Below are positions 1 through 13,135 of a stretch of DNA of 64,000 nt, one piece after another. A model generated the notes under the pieces. The model was not told the DNA's origin. It saw only the letters and a program-made list of their open reading frames with translations, and searched no databases. The position numbers and the translations under genes were made by a program. Origin of the DNA: Mantis religiosa (taxonomy: Eukaryota > Arthropoda > Insecta > Mantodea > Mantidae); the NCBI GenBank assembly GCA_030765055.1, contig CM060950.1, positions 22,700,376-22,764,375 of the forward strand. Direction: 5' to 3'. How positions within the stretch are numbered: the stretch's first letter is position 1; each line of letters starts with the position of its first letter.

Positions 1-361
1 ATCTTTATATGTTGGAAGAGAATTGTAAAATTTATATTTTCGTAACTGTTTGAATTAAATATATTACGCAACAGAGTTAATTTATCTGAAATGCATGTTA
101 ATTCCTAAACGAAGTAAAGAGGAGGTTCCTTTGCTTTAGTCCGCCTTTCAGATGACACAATAGCACCTGATTTAGCGGTAGTGGTGACATATTTGTTTAT
201 ATGACTTTTATCACTGACTTTGTTTTTAACTGGATTAGTCATATATTGTCATTCGAAGGTGTGTTGTGCCGAGTGCGAGAGCTAAATTATTTTACTGATC
301 GTTTATTGCGCATGTACTTATTATATGTATAATAGCTGTCTACCGCCAGTTTTTCGCTGAA

Positions 362-975
362 GCATTGCAAGGGAAAACCTTTACAAAGCAGCGAAAAAAA
401 TGTGGTGCATGTGTTTAATGCACTCACAGAGAAGAATCCGTCTTTGTGAGCGAGGGAGAGAGAGCTGCACTCTGAACTTAAAGGTGTGAGTGTTAGGTCC
501 GAAGGAACATTGCGACGTGAAATTGAGACAAACTTAATACTTCAGGCAAAAGCAGGAATAAACAAAAGCGAGTGCTCGGAGAATGCGGTTCGTGAAAAAT
601 GCTGTACGTCGTCATGTGCATAGTTTTTTCTTTAGAAACGAACTCCCTAACATAAATACAATTTTGTCTGCTGTAAATGAGGATGCGAAGTTACCAAATT
701 TCAGCAGATTTAGTCTGTTGTGAATGAAAAAAGGGGCAAGAAAATATGCTAAGAGGCAGAGGCGATATTGCTGTGTGGCGAAGACGTTATTTAAGAACAG
801 ACTGTGCCGGGATACAAATCGCAAAATATACTATCTTGACGAGACTTGGATGAATGAAGGACACACGAAAAGTAAAGTATGGCGTGACACAACTTATAAG
901 ACTGAAAGACAAGCATTGCAAGGTATGCGTGCTAGTTTAAAAAATCCCAGTGGAAAAGGCCGAAGGCTGAGTTGA
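362..975 (+). pseudogene. Decayed DDE-superfamily transposase-like ORF (N-terminal part)
   Basis: From about 598 to 975 one frame reads through a single stop (TGA at 721-723). It contains a helix-turn-helix-like stretch followed by the block YYLDETWMNEGHTKSKVW and then LKNPSGKGRR. That combination is typical of a repeated insect family of DDE endonucleases, in which the Asp-Glu-Thr-Trp motif holds the first catalytic Asp. Upstream (362-560) the reading continues only with frameshifts, including a segment resembling the EGTLRREIE part of the same family. The ORF ends at 975, before the second and third catalytic residues. The encoded enzyme would have cut and joined transposon ends; this copy is dead. 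Family placement is from memory of the motif. Confidence 0.6.
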
Positions 976-2597
976 GTTGAGTTTCATTACAAACTTGTAT
1001 TTTTGCATGCCTTCATATCCTTATTTGTATGACTTTATTTACCTGGCAATTATTGTGACGTTTACTGCAGGTTTAAATGTGACGGGAAGGCACCACCTAT
1101 GGCCTACGGCGCGAAAGCATTAGCCAATTAGGGTGAAGGGGAAGGTAGTTGCACGCGGAGTGATACATGTCAGCGGGGCAAGATTATATGAAACAGAGAT
1201 TAGTCTACCTGTGCCGGCGTACGTTCTCCGGCGACTGCCGGCCATCTCCTCAGCAGAGACAGGCCACGAGTGGGTTCGATTGTAATTTAACTCTCCTATA
1301 GTAATATCTCATTAATGTTGTTTGGTAATAAATTGTGAGGTTTCTGTTAAATGTATTGGACATTGACTGTGTGTTCCGGATGCTACAAGGAAAAAAATGC
1401 ATTCTTCTTCAAATGCACTATCGAAATGATATTTCCCACATTGCGAGGCTAACATTCGTTTTATGTTGGTTTACCAACTATCGCGTACATACCACTGGAT
1501 GTGTGACTGTCAGCATTTCTCCTCCTTGACTGGTGTTCCGGGAAAGGACGTTCTGACGCCAATACCTCGTAAGTGTTGCCTTTGGACATGCCTGCTCTAG
1601 ATAGTAGGCCTAGTACATGATAGGGGAGGCGATGTAAATCTTCTGGGATGATTCCCGACATGGTGTGTAAGGTGAGCTATCCTGTATAAAATTAGAGGGG
1701 GCATTTGAAAAATGAGTTGGTAAATAAGGTAGGTGAGTTGTCTGTGTGACCTCCACGTTGTGATGCAAACTGAGTGTTGCACGGCGCGAGATAAATGAAG
1801 TCCAGTGTTCAACACTACAGCAACTGAAGTACAATGAAGTGAAGGTTGCTGTGAACATTCATTATACTCACACTAGCAAAGTGAAGTGACGTTCAAAAAC
1901 TGAATAAAGCTACAATATTCCACAACTGAGGGAAGATAAAACTCAACTTATTATTACTAAGTATTATGTAATATTCCCAATCAAAAATGAAACACCTTAA
2001 TCTGAATGTCAGGCATAACTAAACTTCTGAAGACTAGGTTACGTGGATTTTGATTTGTTCTTTTGCATCCAGGCTTTATGAGATTAAACCTAAATAAATG
2101 AAGTAATAATATTAATAATCACAATTAAATTAACGTATTAGCAGCTACTGTATACCAAAGTTGCGTCGGAATAATGCGAGACGAGCTGTGCCAATAGAGC
2201 TGGTCATGAAGTTAATGGATTTGGAAATGCATTTGCACAGAGCGCCATCGCTGCAAATAGAATTAGCGTCTACGATCACGGTTCGTATCAAAGTTGTGCT
2301 GTTATTTATGAGCGTTATGCTGCTTTCTGTTATATATTTAAACAAGCTGACTGTAGAGGTTGAAACAGACTTTAAGCGGTTACTATTTAACTGTAAAAGG
2401 AAATGGTTTTCTTATTGTTTAATGTTGATATTCATTAGTTCATGTAATTGCTATAAATTCTGTGTTAGTTTTATATATATGATGAATCGCTTTTGTATTG
2501 CCACCATGTTTGAAAATTACATTAGCATTACGTTATATCGTATAGTAAATTACAGAAATTCGGTCATCACTGATACACAAGTTATATCTTAGGAAAT
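976..2597. other. No recognisable gene (decayed repeat-like DNA)
   Basis: About 1.6 kb with scattered stops in all frames. A 143-codon frame at 2161-2592 has a TTG start and a low-complexity, hydrophobic second half; I do not recognise it. The stretch 1460-1900 is richer in G+C and looks repeat-like, but I found no partner for it in this window. Confidence 0.5.
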
Positions 2598-3220
2598 CGA
2601 GCGGGATGGATCAGGCGATTTTATCTGTGGCTCGCAAACAGGAGGTCCGGGATCGATTCACGTGGCCGACCTACCTGACCCATGGGTATTTTCGAGGTTT
2701 TCCCCGGGACGCTAGGCGAATGCTGTGTAGGTTAATTACATCCTCCGAATTTCCTGTCCTTCCATTTTATCTCCATTATCATTTCATATCATCTCTCATC
2801 TGGTGGTCTCTTTCAGAGTAAAAGTGTCGGTGGGAGTATCGGCGGTGCATGGCGGGATGATATGCTCTGAGTGAACACTTTCTCCTCCAGCGGGACGGAC
2901 TCCGATCTCTAAGCCGGCCTAGTGGGCCCTTTCAGGAACGCGGCAGGAGGGATGCCGTTTGTGCCAGCCTGTCTGGAGTTTTCCCAGTTCTGGAGGCTGC
3001 TTCCGGTCTCCGAGCCTGGCCTCATGGACCGTTTCGGGCCGCGGTAACAGGGATGCCGTTGACCTGGAAGTGTAGGAACCCCGTCCTCTGCAATGTCGTG
3101 ATTCCTTGGGGTCAGCCGCCTCTGACTCCTCTCACCTCATTTTTCCTCCCGTGGATGTACCACTTGGGGCATAGGTACAAATGACCAGTCTGGTCGACGT
3201 ACCAAGTCCTTTCCGAAAAT
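2598..3220 (+). mobile_element. Long tRNA-derived SINE, family 2 (full length)
   Basis: It starts with a tRNA-like head (gagcgggatggatcaggcg, then a B-box-like gatcgattcacg). A shared body of about 600 bp follows and ends near a conserved cacttggggcataggtac segment. The same body recurs at 6320, 23193, 30636 and 39095, and its 3' end alone at 58161. Family membership is seen directly by these alignments. RNA polymerase III origin is inferred from the head. Confidence 0.7.
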
Positions 3221-4205
3221 TTGCTATCCTATATTTTACGGAATGGGAGAACAATAATTTATCACTCCATGGAGAATAAACACATGGAACAACAAATCGA
3301 TACTCTGTGAGTATAACAACGCAATGGAAATTCAAAATGTGTGGAAAAGGTTCTAGGTAAAGGAAGCAGTTTAACTGAAAATGACATCGAACAGAGGGGA
3401 TTGTAGTCCCAACGCAATAGCGCAGATACCAGAACTTGTTCGTTAAATGCACATCGTTGGAACAAATGGTGTATTATTTTACTTGTCTGAATCAGTAATT
3501 AAAATGGCTACTTCGACTAAATCATTACTCCTCTTCTGATACTACATCCTGAAGGTAAAACAGTAGCTCGGTGTTATCAATTTCATATTATCTCCAATAA
3601 TTTCATAATGATTCACTATGTGTTGCAAAACCTGCTACAAAGGAAACCGCAAGATTGCAGCGAGAATAAGGAGAGCTGGAAAAGAATAAGCCTGCAGCAA
3701 GAAATGACCAAGAAAGAAATTGGAAGCAGAAAAGAGAGAACAGAGATTTAGATGCATATATGGGGAGAGTGTGCCAATGACGAACGTATAGGCAATGCCG
3801 AATACCCTTTTTCAAAATGCTCCGTTAGATTTAGAGGTCTCTTGGCTAGTGGTGCAATCTGGCAATGGGCTTAGGAACTTTCTGGAGTAAAATCAACCAT
3901 TATGAACAAAGTATTCTGTGTGTTAAGTCGTGTTTATTATTTCCAGCGATTCTGTTATAAACGCTACTTCCAAAAGCAACTAAAGTACGTGTTAACTGCA
4001 ATAGCTTTTTCGTCTTCAACGGCGTGTTTTCTTTAATGGGATCATTTTTCATTATGTGTGGAAACATAGATAATTTTTATTAGCATGTCTCCACGGTTGT
4101 TTATCGCAATGTTTCTATGATGTCACTCTGGGCCAATGGCGAACAATTTTCGTGATTGCCTTCCCAATGTTAAACATTGCCTTATCCCTTAATAGATAGT
4201 TACAT
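3221..4205. other. No recognisable gene
   Basis: AT-rich sequence with only short, unrecognised frames on both strands, and no repeat partner noticed in the window. Confidence 0.5.
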
Positions 4206-4543
4206 GCTACGCTTTCATCTTCTCCTACGAAAGAGAATCTTGAAAAAAAGAAATCTAAGGAGAAGAGAGAGCAAGAAGGAAAACAGATATTGTACAGAAC
4301 ATTTAAAAAGACCAAGAAGACAGCTGGAAAAACAGTCAAAAGGAAAATTGGCTTGAGTTCCTTAGAAGAAGAGAAAAGAGAGATCCAAGTACTATATCAA
4401 GATATCGATGATTGCGACAAACTCGATGTGCCAAATGCTATTAAAAATAACACTGACGTTTGCTCCTTCTATGGAGATTTTGAAAAAAATAACGAGCTCT
4501 TGTACAAGTGCTCTGAATGTTTAAACTGGATTCACAGCTTGTA
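4206..4543 (+). pseudogene. C-terminal PHD-like end of a pogo/jerky-type transposase
   Basis: An open frame continues from about 4206 through the start at 4290 to the stop at 4544. It is rich in Lys and Glu, then ends in CSFYGDFEKNNELLYKCSEC followed by LNWIHSL. The spacing Cys-x-x-x then Cys-x-x-Cys and Trp-Ile-His is what remains of the small PHD-like zinc motif at the C-terminus of many insect CENP-B/jerky-like DDE transposases; the leading Cys pair has lost a member. No catalytic domain is visible upstream, so this is an isolated tail. A related tail lies at 44085-44240 on the other strand. Confidence 0.45.
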
Positions 4544-4544
4544 G

Positions 4545-5145
4545 TGGTTGGGAAATAAATGCATTTGCTTACATTTGTGATGTTTGTACCTAATAACAAA
4601 TTCGACGTTTCAAGTTAGCTAATTGTCTATATCATTTACTATCTTTCATAGTTGTGTGACTGTAATCACGTTACAGGGTGAAAAATATTTGTGTGTTTTC
4701 ATAAATAATAAATCTCTAGTTCATGAATTGAAGACATGACTTTCATAGGTGCACAAGTCCAGTCAACTATGTTTCGAGAAAATCAACAAACACTTCATAA
4801 CTTACGAAAATGATGTGCCAATATTATGATTTTTGTAACACATGAACTTTGACTCATTATATTTGTTATACTGTTCAGTAGTTTCAGTTACCATTGATAC
4901 TTTGTTATAATATTTATAATGAGTTTGTTGGAATTGTGCAGTTATGAAACTCATCTGGATATACAAATGCATTGAAAGGACTGTATTATCAAACTTATCG
5001 AGGAAAATTACCTCTAATAATGCAAGAAATAGTGAAAATATTTTATAGTACTCATATGTTTGTTGATCTACATTTTATTTGTAGCATAATAACAAAAATA
5101 GTCATTACATTCATTCAATTATTCTAAACTGAATCCCACAGCTCA
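4545..5145. other. No recognisable gene
   Basis: AT-rich with no long frame; nothing supported. Confidence 0.5.
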
Positions 5146-5710
5146 CTTTCTGATTCTTCCCCATTAGATATCTGTTCTTTGCTATATTTATTACACAGAG
5201 TTTGAAAATACGATTGTTTTTCAGGAAGAACTGACGCAAGTCTTTGGCTTTCGTAGCTTTCAGAGGAATTTCTGTATCGTAAGCTTACTTCAGTATGGTT
5301 TCAGCAAACTTTGTGTTTCCTTTGATTAGGAACGTCTCTGTCATTAAACCACTAGAGTTATTGCTTGCAGTAACAATGTTTGATTTATATTCAATAATCT
5401 TATATGTAGTCACTTTCCACTTCTCTTGCTTTTTGGCCACTCGCATAGGTTCCTTCACCTTGCTGAAAGCCATCTGATAGTCCTTGATCATAGGCAGTTG
5501 AACATCACATGCTTTAATGTTCTTGGACGAGTCCTTTATTATGATTATGCGCACGATGCCTCTCTGAGTTGCAGAAGAATAACTCACTAACTCAGTAGCA
5601 AGTGGAAATGCCTGAAACTTGAAATGTTTTAATGTCATACGATAAAGCTCAGTGAGAAGATTGCAACGATATATGTAAGTCATACTGCCAAAAAGTGGAC
5701 TTGTGCACAA
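5146..5710 (-). pseudogene. Unrecognised 141-codon ORF, probably a transposon relic
   Basis: A minus-strand frame of 141 codons (5710 to 5285) has a plausible protein composition. After its stop a similar reading continues to about 5146. I do not recognise the family. It has no signal peptide or membrane segment, is rich in Lys and Ser, and has no matching exon signals that I can defend. Its isolation among transposon debris and the stop inside the apparent coding stretch favour a decayed element ORF over a host exon. It is the longest frame here that is not low-complexity, nested in an LTR, or recognisably from a transposon. Confidence 0.3.
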
Positions 5711-6319
5711 GGACTTTTCTTTTTTGTATTATGGCATTTTAATGTTATACATAAACAAAATTTTGTATGATTATGTTTTATTAAACTGATGGATCCCTTT
5801 GTTATTTCATGAAACTGCTAGAAAATAGAAGCTTTTGTTGAAAATAGACCTTCGAGAGCATTGTCCTCCCTCGGCAAACACGGGAAACAAAATAGGAGAC
5901 AGAAGCAGCCATTACATGGCACCTACAAAAGGGATTTACCAAGAGGACATTTGATACTGGAACGACCAACAGTGAGAAAAATAAGAAATAAGAGAACAAC
6001 AAGGTAAATCAGAAATGACGAAAGCAGAGAACGTTTCATTACATTAGATGCTTCTTGGAAGTAACAAAGAAGTAAAGGTGCTGGAAATGAAAGAAGAGAG
6101 CTGTCAGAAACAGAAGGAGGTCATCGTTTGTCTAGGGAAACGAAGCCAACTGGCGAGGTATCAAGAGACGGGTCATAAGTAATACAAATGGATCGATGTG
6201 AAATGAGAGAATGTGCAACTATCCTAGGGAATAACGTATTGGAAAATAGAGCTAGTTTGAGAATAAGCTGAGAAACTGCAGAATTGAAATTAGAGAAAGC
6301 AGGAATAGCTTAGATAATG
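5711..6319. other. No recognisable gene
   Basis: Short frames only. The purine-rich stretch 5850-6300 contains no motif I can name. Confidence 0.5.
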
Positions 6320-7076
<757 letters not shown>

Positions 7077-7589
7077 TTAATAAAAATAATAAGAAGAATA
7101 AGAATTATAATAGTAATTAATTTATTCCCCATTCAGTAATTACAATAATTACAATAATTACAATAGGCTTCGTCACATTGAATAGCTACCTTAAATCTAG
7201 TAAAAACACTATATATAACTATATTTGAGAAACATCAAAACCAGAGTCCATTTCAACATAAAAAAACATGTTTTATATGTCTTGCTTACATTTGTTTATT
7301 CTTACAGGAAGTACGTTGAAGAGTTTTATGCCACTTATTTTATAATACTGAGAGGTCTTCTGAAGGCTATGGAAGGGCATATCCAATTTTTTCATGTTGC
7401 GCGTATTGTATGTATGTATTTCATTTCTTATGTTATAATTTTGTGTATTTTCTTTAAAACATACCAGATCATCATAAATATATAAATTAACTACTGTAGG
7501 AATGTTAACTGCAGTGGCTTACAATGCTGTAATTTCTTTGAATCAGTTAATATTCGAATGACCTTCTTTTGAGTTTTAGTACCTCCACT

Positions 7590-8772
7590 ATTTTTGGACC
7601 ACTACCCCAATAGGTAGTACCATTGTACCATAGGTACAATGTTCACAGTGAAGAATCCCTTCCGTAGCACAATCCAATCCAAAGTAGAATTGGTGCATTT
7701 TCCTGCAACTAAACATTGGTTCCTGGACCGATTTTCGAGAGCAGATCTGGAAATAGGTCATGAAATGTTTGTACTCTTTAGTGGCACATTCACAGTTTTT
7801 TAACACTGAAGAAAAGCAAGACCTCTTCTTTATGTTTGCCCTAATGGTTTCAATGACACACTGTAAACTGTGAGCAAGGCAAGTCAGACGAATTAATTTC
7901 CGATAGTGAACTTTCAATCACGTTCTCACTTTTAACATACATGGAGCACTATCAGTGAGTAATAAAAATACATTATCATACTGTACTTCACCTGGCCACA
8001 AGAAAGCAAAGGATTCATTGACAAAGTTTGCAGCTATATCAAGTACTTGACTGTTTCTACCCGCATTCACTGAACTAGCAACACATTATACTGCCGCGTC
8101 TGACGTTTCATCTATAGAAATCCAGAGTTTATCCTGAAAACACTGTGGTACATAGCTTATGCATAATGTGGACTCACCCGGGACCCTTTTGTTGTGTACT
8201 CTAAGAAACTCTGAAAATGAAATTAAATTTGTAGTGTTTAACGCCCGCTTTTACTACATACGGCACCGCAGGCGATGACACTGATGATACATGAGATGAA
8301 GATGGAGCACGGGTGGAATGAGATGGCGGGGGAAACTGGAGATCCCGGAGAAAACCCGCCCCAGCGCCGTGTTGTCCACCAAAAATCTCACTTTGCGGTC
8401 GCCTGGGATCGAACTCGGGCCGCCTTGGTGAGAGCCAAGTGGTCCAACCACTGAAGAAACTCTGAAGTTGCGCATTTTATAGTTTCCACAATGGCCTGTT
8501 GGCACTCGCTAAAGCTAAACACAAATCCTTAGAAAAATAGCCACTCGAACATCATTTTCCATCTTCTTGGCTTCTAATTAATTGTTGATTTAAAGAAGAT
8601 TCTTCTTAAAATGGTCCTTAGTACTTAGAAGATGATTATGTTTTATGTTCCTAACTACTCAGGTTTCCTTAGGGTCGTTAAATTTTTTCGTCTATCTCTT
8701 TCCAGTATCTGTAGAACATATGCGTTGTTCATTTTCTTTGCCTTCTGCCTATAACCATCCGTGCCCCTATTA
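7590..8772 (-). pseudogene. hAT-like transposase relic (core region)
   Basis: Reading the minus strand, the pieces in order are a stretch with SANRPLWKL, then LWISIDETSDA, then LLTDSAPCM, then LIRLTCLAHSLQCV, then a degraded tail ending near EGILHCEHCTYGTMVL. These blocks occur in this order in a widespread insect group of hAT-related proteins: Asp-Glu-Thr in the first strand of an RNase H fold, and Thr-Cys-Leu-Ala-His before the insertion domain. Stops and frameshifts separate the blocks. A SINE (8216-8453) splits the ORF, and a Tigger element (8776-11109) lies just upstream of it. Sequence at 11112-11240 may be more of the same gene beyond the Tigger, which is inference. Non-functional. Confidence 0.6.
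8216..8453 (-). mobile_element. tRNA-derived SINE, family 4, with 13-bp target duplication
   Basis: The reverse complement starts with a tRNA-like head, including gttcgatcccaggcgacc, and ends in a conserved taaaagcgggcgttaaacac segment. It matches the copy at 57244. The flanks repeat aagaaactctgaa exactly (8203-8215 and 8454-8466), which proves insertion into the hAT-like relic. Confidence 0.85.
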
Positions 8773-8775
8773 ATA

Positions 8776-11109
8776 CAGTAAAACCTCTCTAAAACGGAAT
8801 TTGATCGTTTGGGCATTTATTTTCCCTTAAAACAGGTTATAGTCTTACAGAGGATTGTGTTTGAATACAAAGAAATTACAGAAGCTATAGTCACACAGGT
8901 TTACATTTAAGGAATAATATGTATAGAACGAAGTGTAAACAATAATAGGCTATATATATATTACGGAAGGATTATAGCCGTCTCGTAGTTTACAACCTAA
9001 GTAGTTCGAATTTCAGTGTCGCAGCTTCGAATTTCTGTTATGTATAATTAAATATTACATGACTTTGTCATTAGGCAGTGCAGGAACCACTGGTGTGTGA
9101 ACCTCAAACGTTGTTTTTAGGACGCACCGTCCACGAAAACAAAAACATTGCTCCTTGCTGTTTATCAGTGACCCTAGCCCACCTTTCAGGTAATGGGAAA
9201 AAGGGCAATTACTTGTGAAAAAGTCGACTTATAACCCGGATAGTTGCAAGGTTGCTCTTCAGTGTAAAACTACACATTCCGTCCGAACAGGGAGGATTTT
9301 GCGCGTACTTAGATAGCAAATCAAAGCAATATAAACGCCGAAATGACGGATATGGTTTAAGTGGTTGGAAGAGCTAAAAGGAGTTCAACGAACGCACGAT
9401 TAATTTAGTTTCATTAAAATATGAATTGTAAAAATAGTTACATCAATGATATTATTTATTTGTTTAACTTCAGAACATTTTGTTATGATCTTATTTGTAC
9501 AATACTTTCAACCACTTACTGTAAATATTAAAAGCTTCCTCTTCAGTTACAAATGCTTTATTTAGCATTATCAAACACGTGAAATAAAATGCTCGTCTCA
9601 TTGCATAAGGCATTTAATTTTGGTTAATTTATTTACAATTCCTTTATATTGCTTTCTGTTCTGTTTATCATTTTCTGCTTCCATCCTCAACCTCCCTAAC
9701 ATTAACTTCCCTCTAAAAGGTATAAGTTGCATATGTCCACCAGCTTATTTGCCATCATGGACTGCTATAATGGAATTTTGGAACACGTTAAACACTCATA
9801 AGCAATAATTAAGCAATAGCTTCTTTATTACGGTTTCATAAGTCAAAGAAATTCTTAATAGTAGCAAGTTACTGCGGAGTATGCCGGTATGTTTACAAAC
9901 AGTTACAGCACGCGGCACGGCGTGTGAACTATAGCTGCGAATTCCGACAGCGTGAGGAACGCGTCATTGTTCCTGTCACTGGCTAATCCACACTAGTTCT
10001 GGAGTATTTTTATGCGGCTCCATTGACGGTAAAATCGATCTATATATGTCACATAGAAGTTGAGCAACTACTTCTATATATTCGTTCGGTGTCGTTTTGA
10101 AACACCCTGTAAACTATATTCTCAACTTACATGCAATAATTGTAGTTAATCGCCTAGTTTCCTGCTTGTTTTCAATTTTCCCTTTCCAATATGCAACTGT
10201 CTGCATATCAACATCATTTGCTCCACCACACAACATTCAAAACAATGATATGGCAATGTTTGAAACCCTCCAGCCATCCATTGGAAGCTCTGATATTGTC
10301 TTTGCTTAATTTTCTTGCTGTCTCTAAAGCTTAAGTCTGAAGATATGGTCCAGTAATGGGAATTCCTTTAGCACGCGCAATAACAAACCACACGAACACA
10401 ACAGGATTTAGCTCGTCATACTCTGTACATTTTGTAATGCGTTTCACATGCCCTGCCGTTTTCTTTAACGACTGGCCTTCAGTTTTTATTTTTTCAAAAT
10501 CTCATTAATCTGAGTTTTCCCCACTTTAAATAACACGGTTAATTCTTTAGTTCAACATTTGTTCTTTTCATGTTCTTCAATAATCTTAATTTTTCGTGCA
10601 GTGATAATGTCTTATGTTTAGAACTAATATTATAGAATTTGTGTGCATATAAACTATATTTTTAAAAGTCACCAAAGTTCACAGTTTTCTTCCACTCGTA
10701 CTTGATCACTTGTAGCAACGAAAACTGAGGACTGACACACTGCCAAACTGTTGTATCGTTACCATATGTGTTGGAAGAAAGTTGAGAGAGCTGATGGTTT
10801 GTTTTTTGTTTTCCTCCAAAGATTACAGTTTATGACGTTATGATTTATAGAACTTCGGTGCAAGTGCAGTAGTCCTCAAAATTATTGCATTTTTTTGAAA
10901 TACGTACGGTAACCCATTTTACATAAAGTAATCCATTTTAATCAGGTTATTTTTGCAAACTGTTCCCAAAAAGTATTTTCGTTTCCACGTTAGGCGGTTT
11001 TCCGGCACAGAGAATAATTTTGCATGGGAAATAGCTCCGTTCCGAAATTTATTTTCCATTTTTACAGGTTTCCGACATATAAGGGGTACGTTTTAGGTAG
11101 GTTTTACTG
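8776..11109 (-). mobile_element. Tigger/pogo DNA transposon, end to end
   Basis: It begins CAGTAAAACCTCTCTAAAAC and ends as the inverted match (CAGTAAAACCTACCTAAAAC on the minus strand). Each side is flanked by TA (8774-8775 and 11110-11111), the target site of the Tc1/mariner/pogo superfamily. The length is 2334 bp. The transposase remnant reads on the minus strand in the right half. The left half (8800-10100) is badly decayed and shows no readable catalytic domain. A second copy of the right half lies at 36520-37377 and a third left end at 54721. Confidence 0.85.
10180..10620 (-). pseudogene. Tigger transposase relic, CENP-B DNA-binding part
   Basis: On the minus strand the order is a centromere-protein-B-like helix-turn-helix (IKIIEEHEKNK, then LFKVGKTQINEI), a linker, and the second CENP-B box with VFVWFVIARAKGIPI and ASNGWLEGFKHCH. 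This is the DNA-binding half of Tigger-type transposases, which bind the terminal repeats. At least three stops and several frameshifts are present. The domain sits inside the complete Tigger copy at 8776-11109, close to its right end, as expected if transcription ran leftward from that end. Confidence 0.7.
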
Positions 11110-11560
11110 TATTTGGAATTTTGGCAACTTCGCCGAATTTCATTTCTTTTCTTTGATAAAAGACTACCAACCTCCTTGTTCCTAAAGTAGTTCTTTCTTT
11201 ACGACCTATCGTAAACACTGCCTCGAAATAAGTCTGGTTGGAGGTCAAAAGGGAGGACAAATGTCCTTCCTGTCTTCGAAGTGATAATCCCGAACAGGTG
11301 AGGAGTATGTTTGTTAATGGTGCATAACCGAATATTAATGGTTTGTTATTATGCGTTACCGTTGTGGTAAGAAATACACTGCTACTGCTATCTCATTTAA
11401 TTTATGAAATAGAAGGTTAACCATGATACAGTTAGATGCTAAATACTTCAAAAGAAATCGCTATTACACTTTATCAGTTTTATTCTTACCATAAACTTCA
11501 ACTTCGACGAGAAGAAAAATGGTGGTGGGAAGGTTCAGAAACTGAGGTGATTAAGAATAT

Positions 11561-11951
11561 TGTCACGAGCACATTGTTGATCGAGTTGGCGCCGGTGACT
11601 AGTTCAAAGCACGGGCAAGCAGTGTGTGAATGAAAGCCCGCCGATACAGTGGGGGGAACGTAATGGATTTCTCGAGAGTTGTTTGTTCTAGCCACGTCTC
11701 GATTGTTTGAGAAATTTCTGGAATGTGAGTAATCTATAAGAAGGCAGCCGCCCACCACAGAGTCAGTCAGTCGGTAATTGAACTCGCGTGCGTAAACAGC
11801 TGTGTGTTTGTGGTCAATGACCTTGCAAGTTCTATTGTCTATGTGACCTAATTCTGGATTGCTGTGTACGAAGCGTGTTTCTAGGGAAATAAAGTGCAAT
11901 TTTTGGTGTTTGTAACCTGGACTTTTTATTTCACGAACCCACAAAGTTACA
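11561..11951 (+). mobile_element. Solo LTR (gypsy type), ATAT/GTAT flanks
   Basis: 391 bp, starting TGTCACGAGC and ending cacaaagttaca. It has a polyadenylation-type gaaataaag and the family-typical tail cacgaacccacaaag. Flanks are ATAT (11557-11560) and GTAT (11952-11955), a target duplication with one later change. Dropping the LTR and one flank brings the LINE reading KNI and YLGDN into one frame. Confidence 0.8.
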
Positions 11952-12623
11952 GTATTGTTTATCTAGGTGATAATGGTGAATGGAGTGACCAAAAAAGGAA
12001 ATCACTGGCAGAAGGAAAAATGGCTAGGAGTGTTATTAGATGACGTATTGCCAAAATACCAAATATGCAAGTAAAATGGTTTAAAAGCCTGTTTGGTTCA
12101 ATTGTAGAAAGCAGAATGTTATATGAAATAGAAATATGAAGCCCATATGAAGGATGGAAAGAGATAAATGTTATAAATGGACTATTTTGTAGACTTGTTT
12201 TAGCCTTAACTAGAACTTCACCGAATGAGGCGGTTTTAATGGAATGAGGAAGATTAGGCTACAAAAGCAAGGTGATAGAAAGTATACACAATGTTTGGTA
12301 GCACAAAAACAATAAGGGGGAGAGAGACTTAGATATATAAAATTCAAAAGATTTTACAGGAAGTAGTTATGGGTTCATTATGGTCAGATAGTGGAAGAAT
12401 AGAAAGGGGAATCTGGAAAGAAGTAAAAACAAGATTTGAAGATATTGAAAAACAAGAATAATGGGCTAATCTTAATAACAAAATGTCTCTGAAATTATAT
12501 AAAACGTTGAAAAATGATTGGGACAGAGAAAAATATATTAGCATCTGTGATAAGGTAGTAAGAGACTGGTTGGCATGGTTTACAGCAGGAGTAATATACT
12601 TAAGGGGTATAAGGAATGGATAT

Positions 12624-13135
12624 TGTGACTTTGGGGGTTCGTCAAATTAAAAGTCCAATTGCACAAACTCAAAATGTTCTGTATTTCCACCGAATTACAG
12701 TTGGAACACTTGCCGATTACACAAAGTTACGTAGCGCACACAATTACAATTCGCCAGTTCGTCTGTCACAGGTCCACTCTACACTCACAATTACGTACAA
12801 CTGCTCTGATACACGTGCACAGTCTTCCAGTCCGTTCGCCAGCACGGCGCTCCTCACAGCTGCTCGCCAAGAACTGAACTGACTCGCCAACTGCAGCCTC
12901 GTTTTATAGGAAGATCTCTGTTTCTGGAAGTCTCGCGGTTCAGTGAATCATCCCGAAGGTTCCAGACATCAGGGAAGGGGAAGGAGACTGTACAGGGCTC
13001 GTGCCGCTCTTCTAATCATCCCCTTCGTTAGCGCTACAAGATAAATGGGTAGGCGTGGTCTGAATTCTTCCCGTCTGGCCATTACCTGCCAGATGCTGGT
13101 TCGGTTCTATCGGGAATTCCGATGTTTGGGGGACA
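12624..13135 (-). mobile_element. Solo LTR (gypsy type), ATAT target duplication
   Basis: 512 bp. The plus strand begins TGTGACTTTGGGGGTTCG and ends GGGGGACA, so the element points left. It is flanked by ATAT on both sides (12620-12623 and 13136-13139). It lies inside the LINE relic, between its Trp-rich and zinc-knuckle parts. Confidence 0.85.

Noticed and set aside
2161..2592. 143-codon ORF as a host gene
   Set aside because: TTG start, odd hydrophobic low-complexity second half, no recognisable domain, no splice context.
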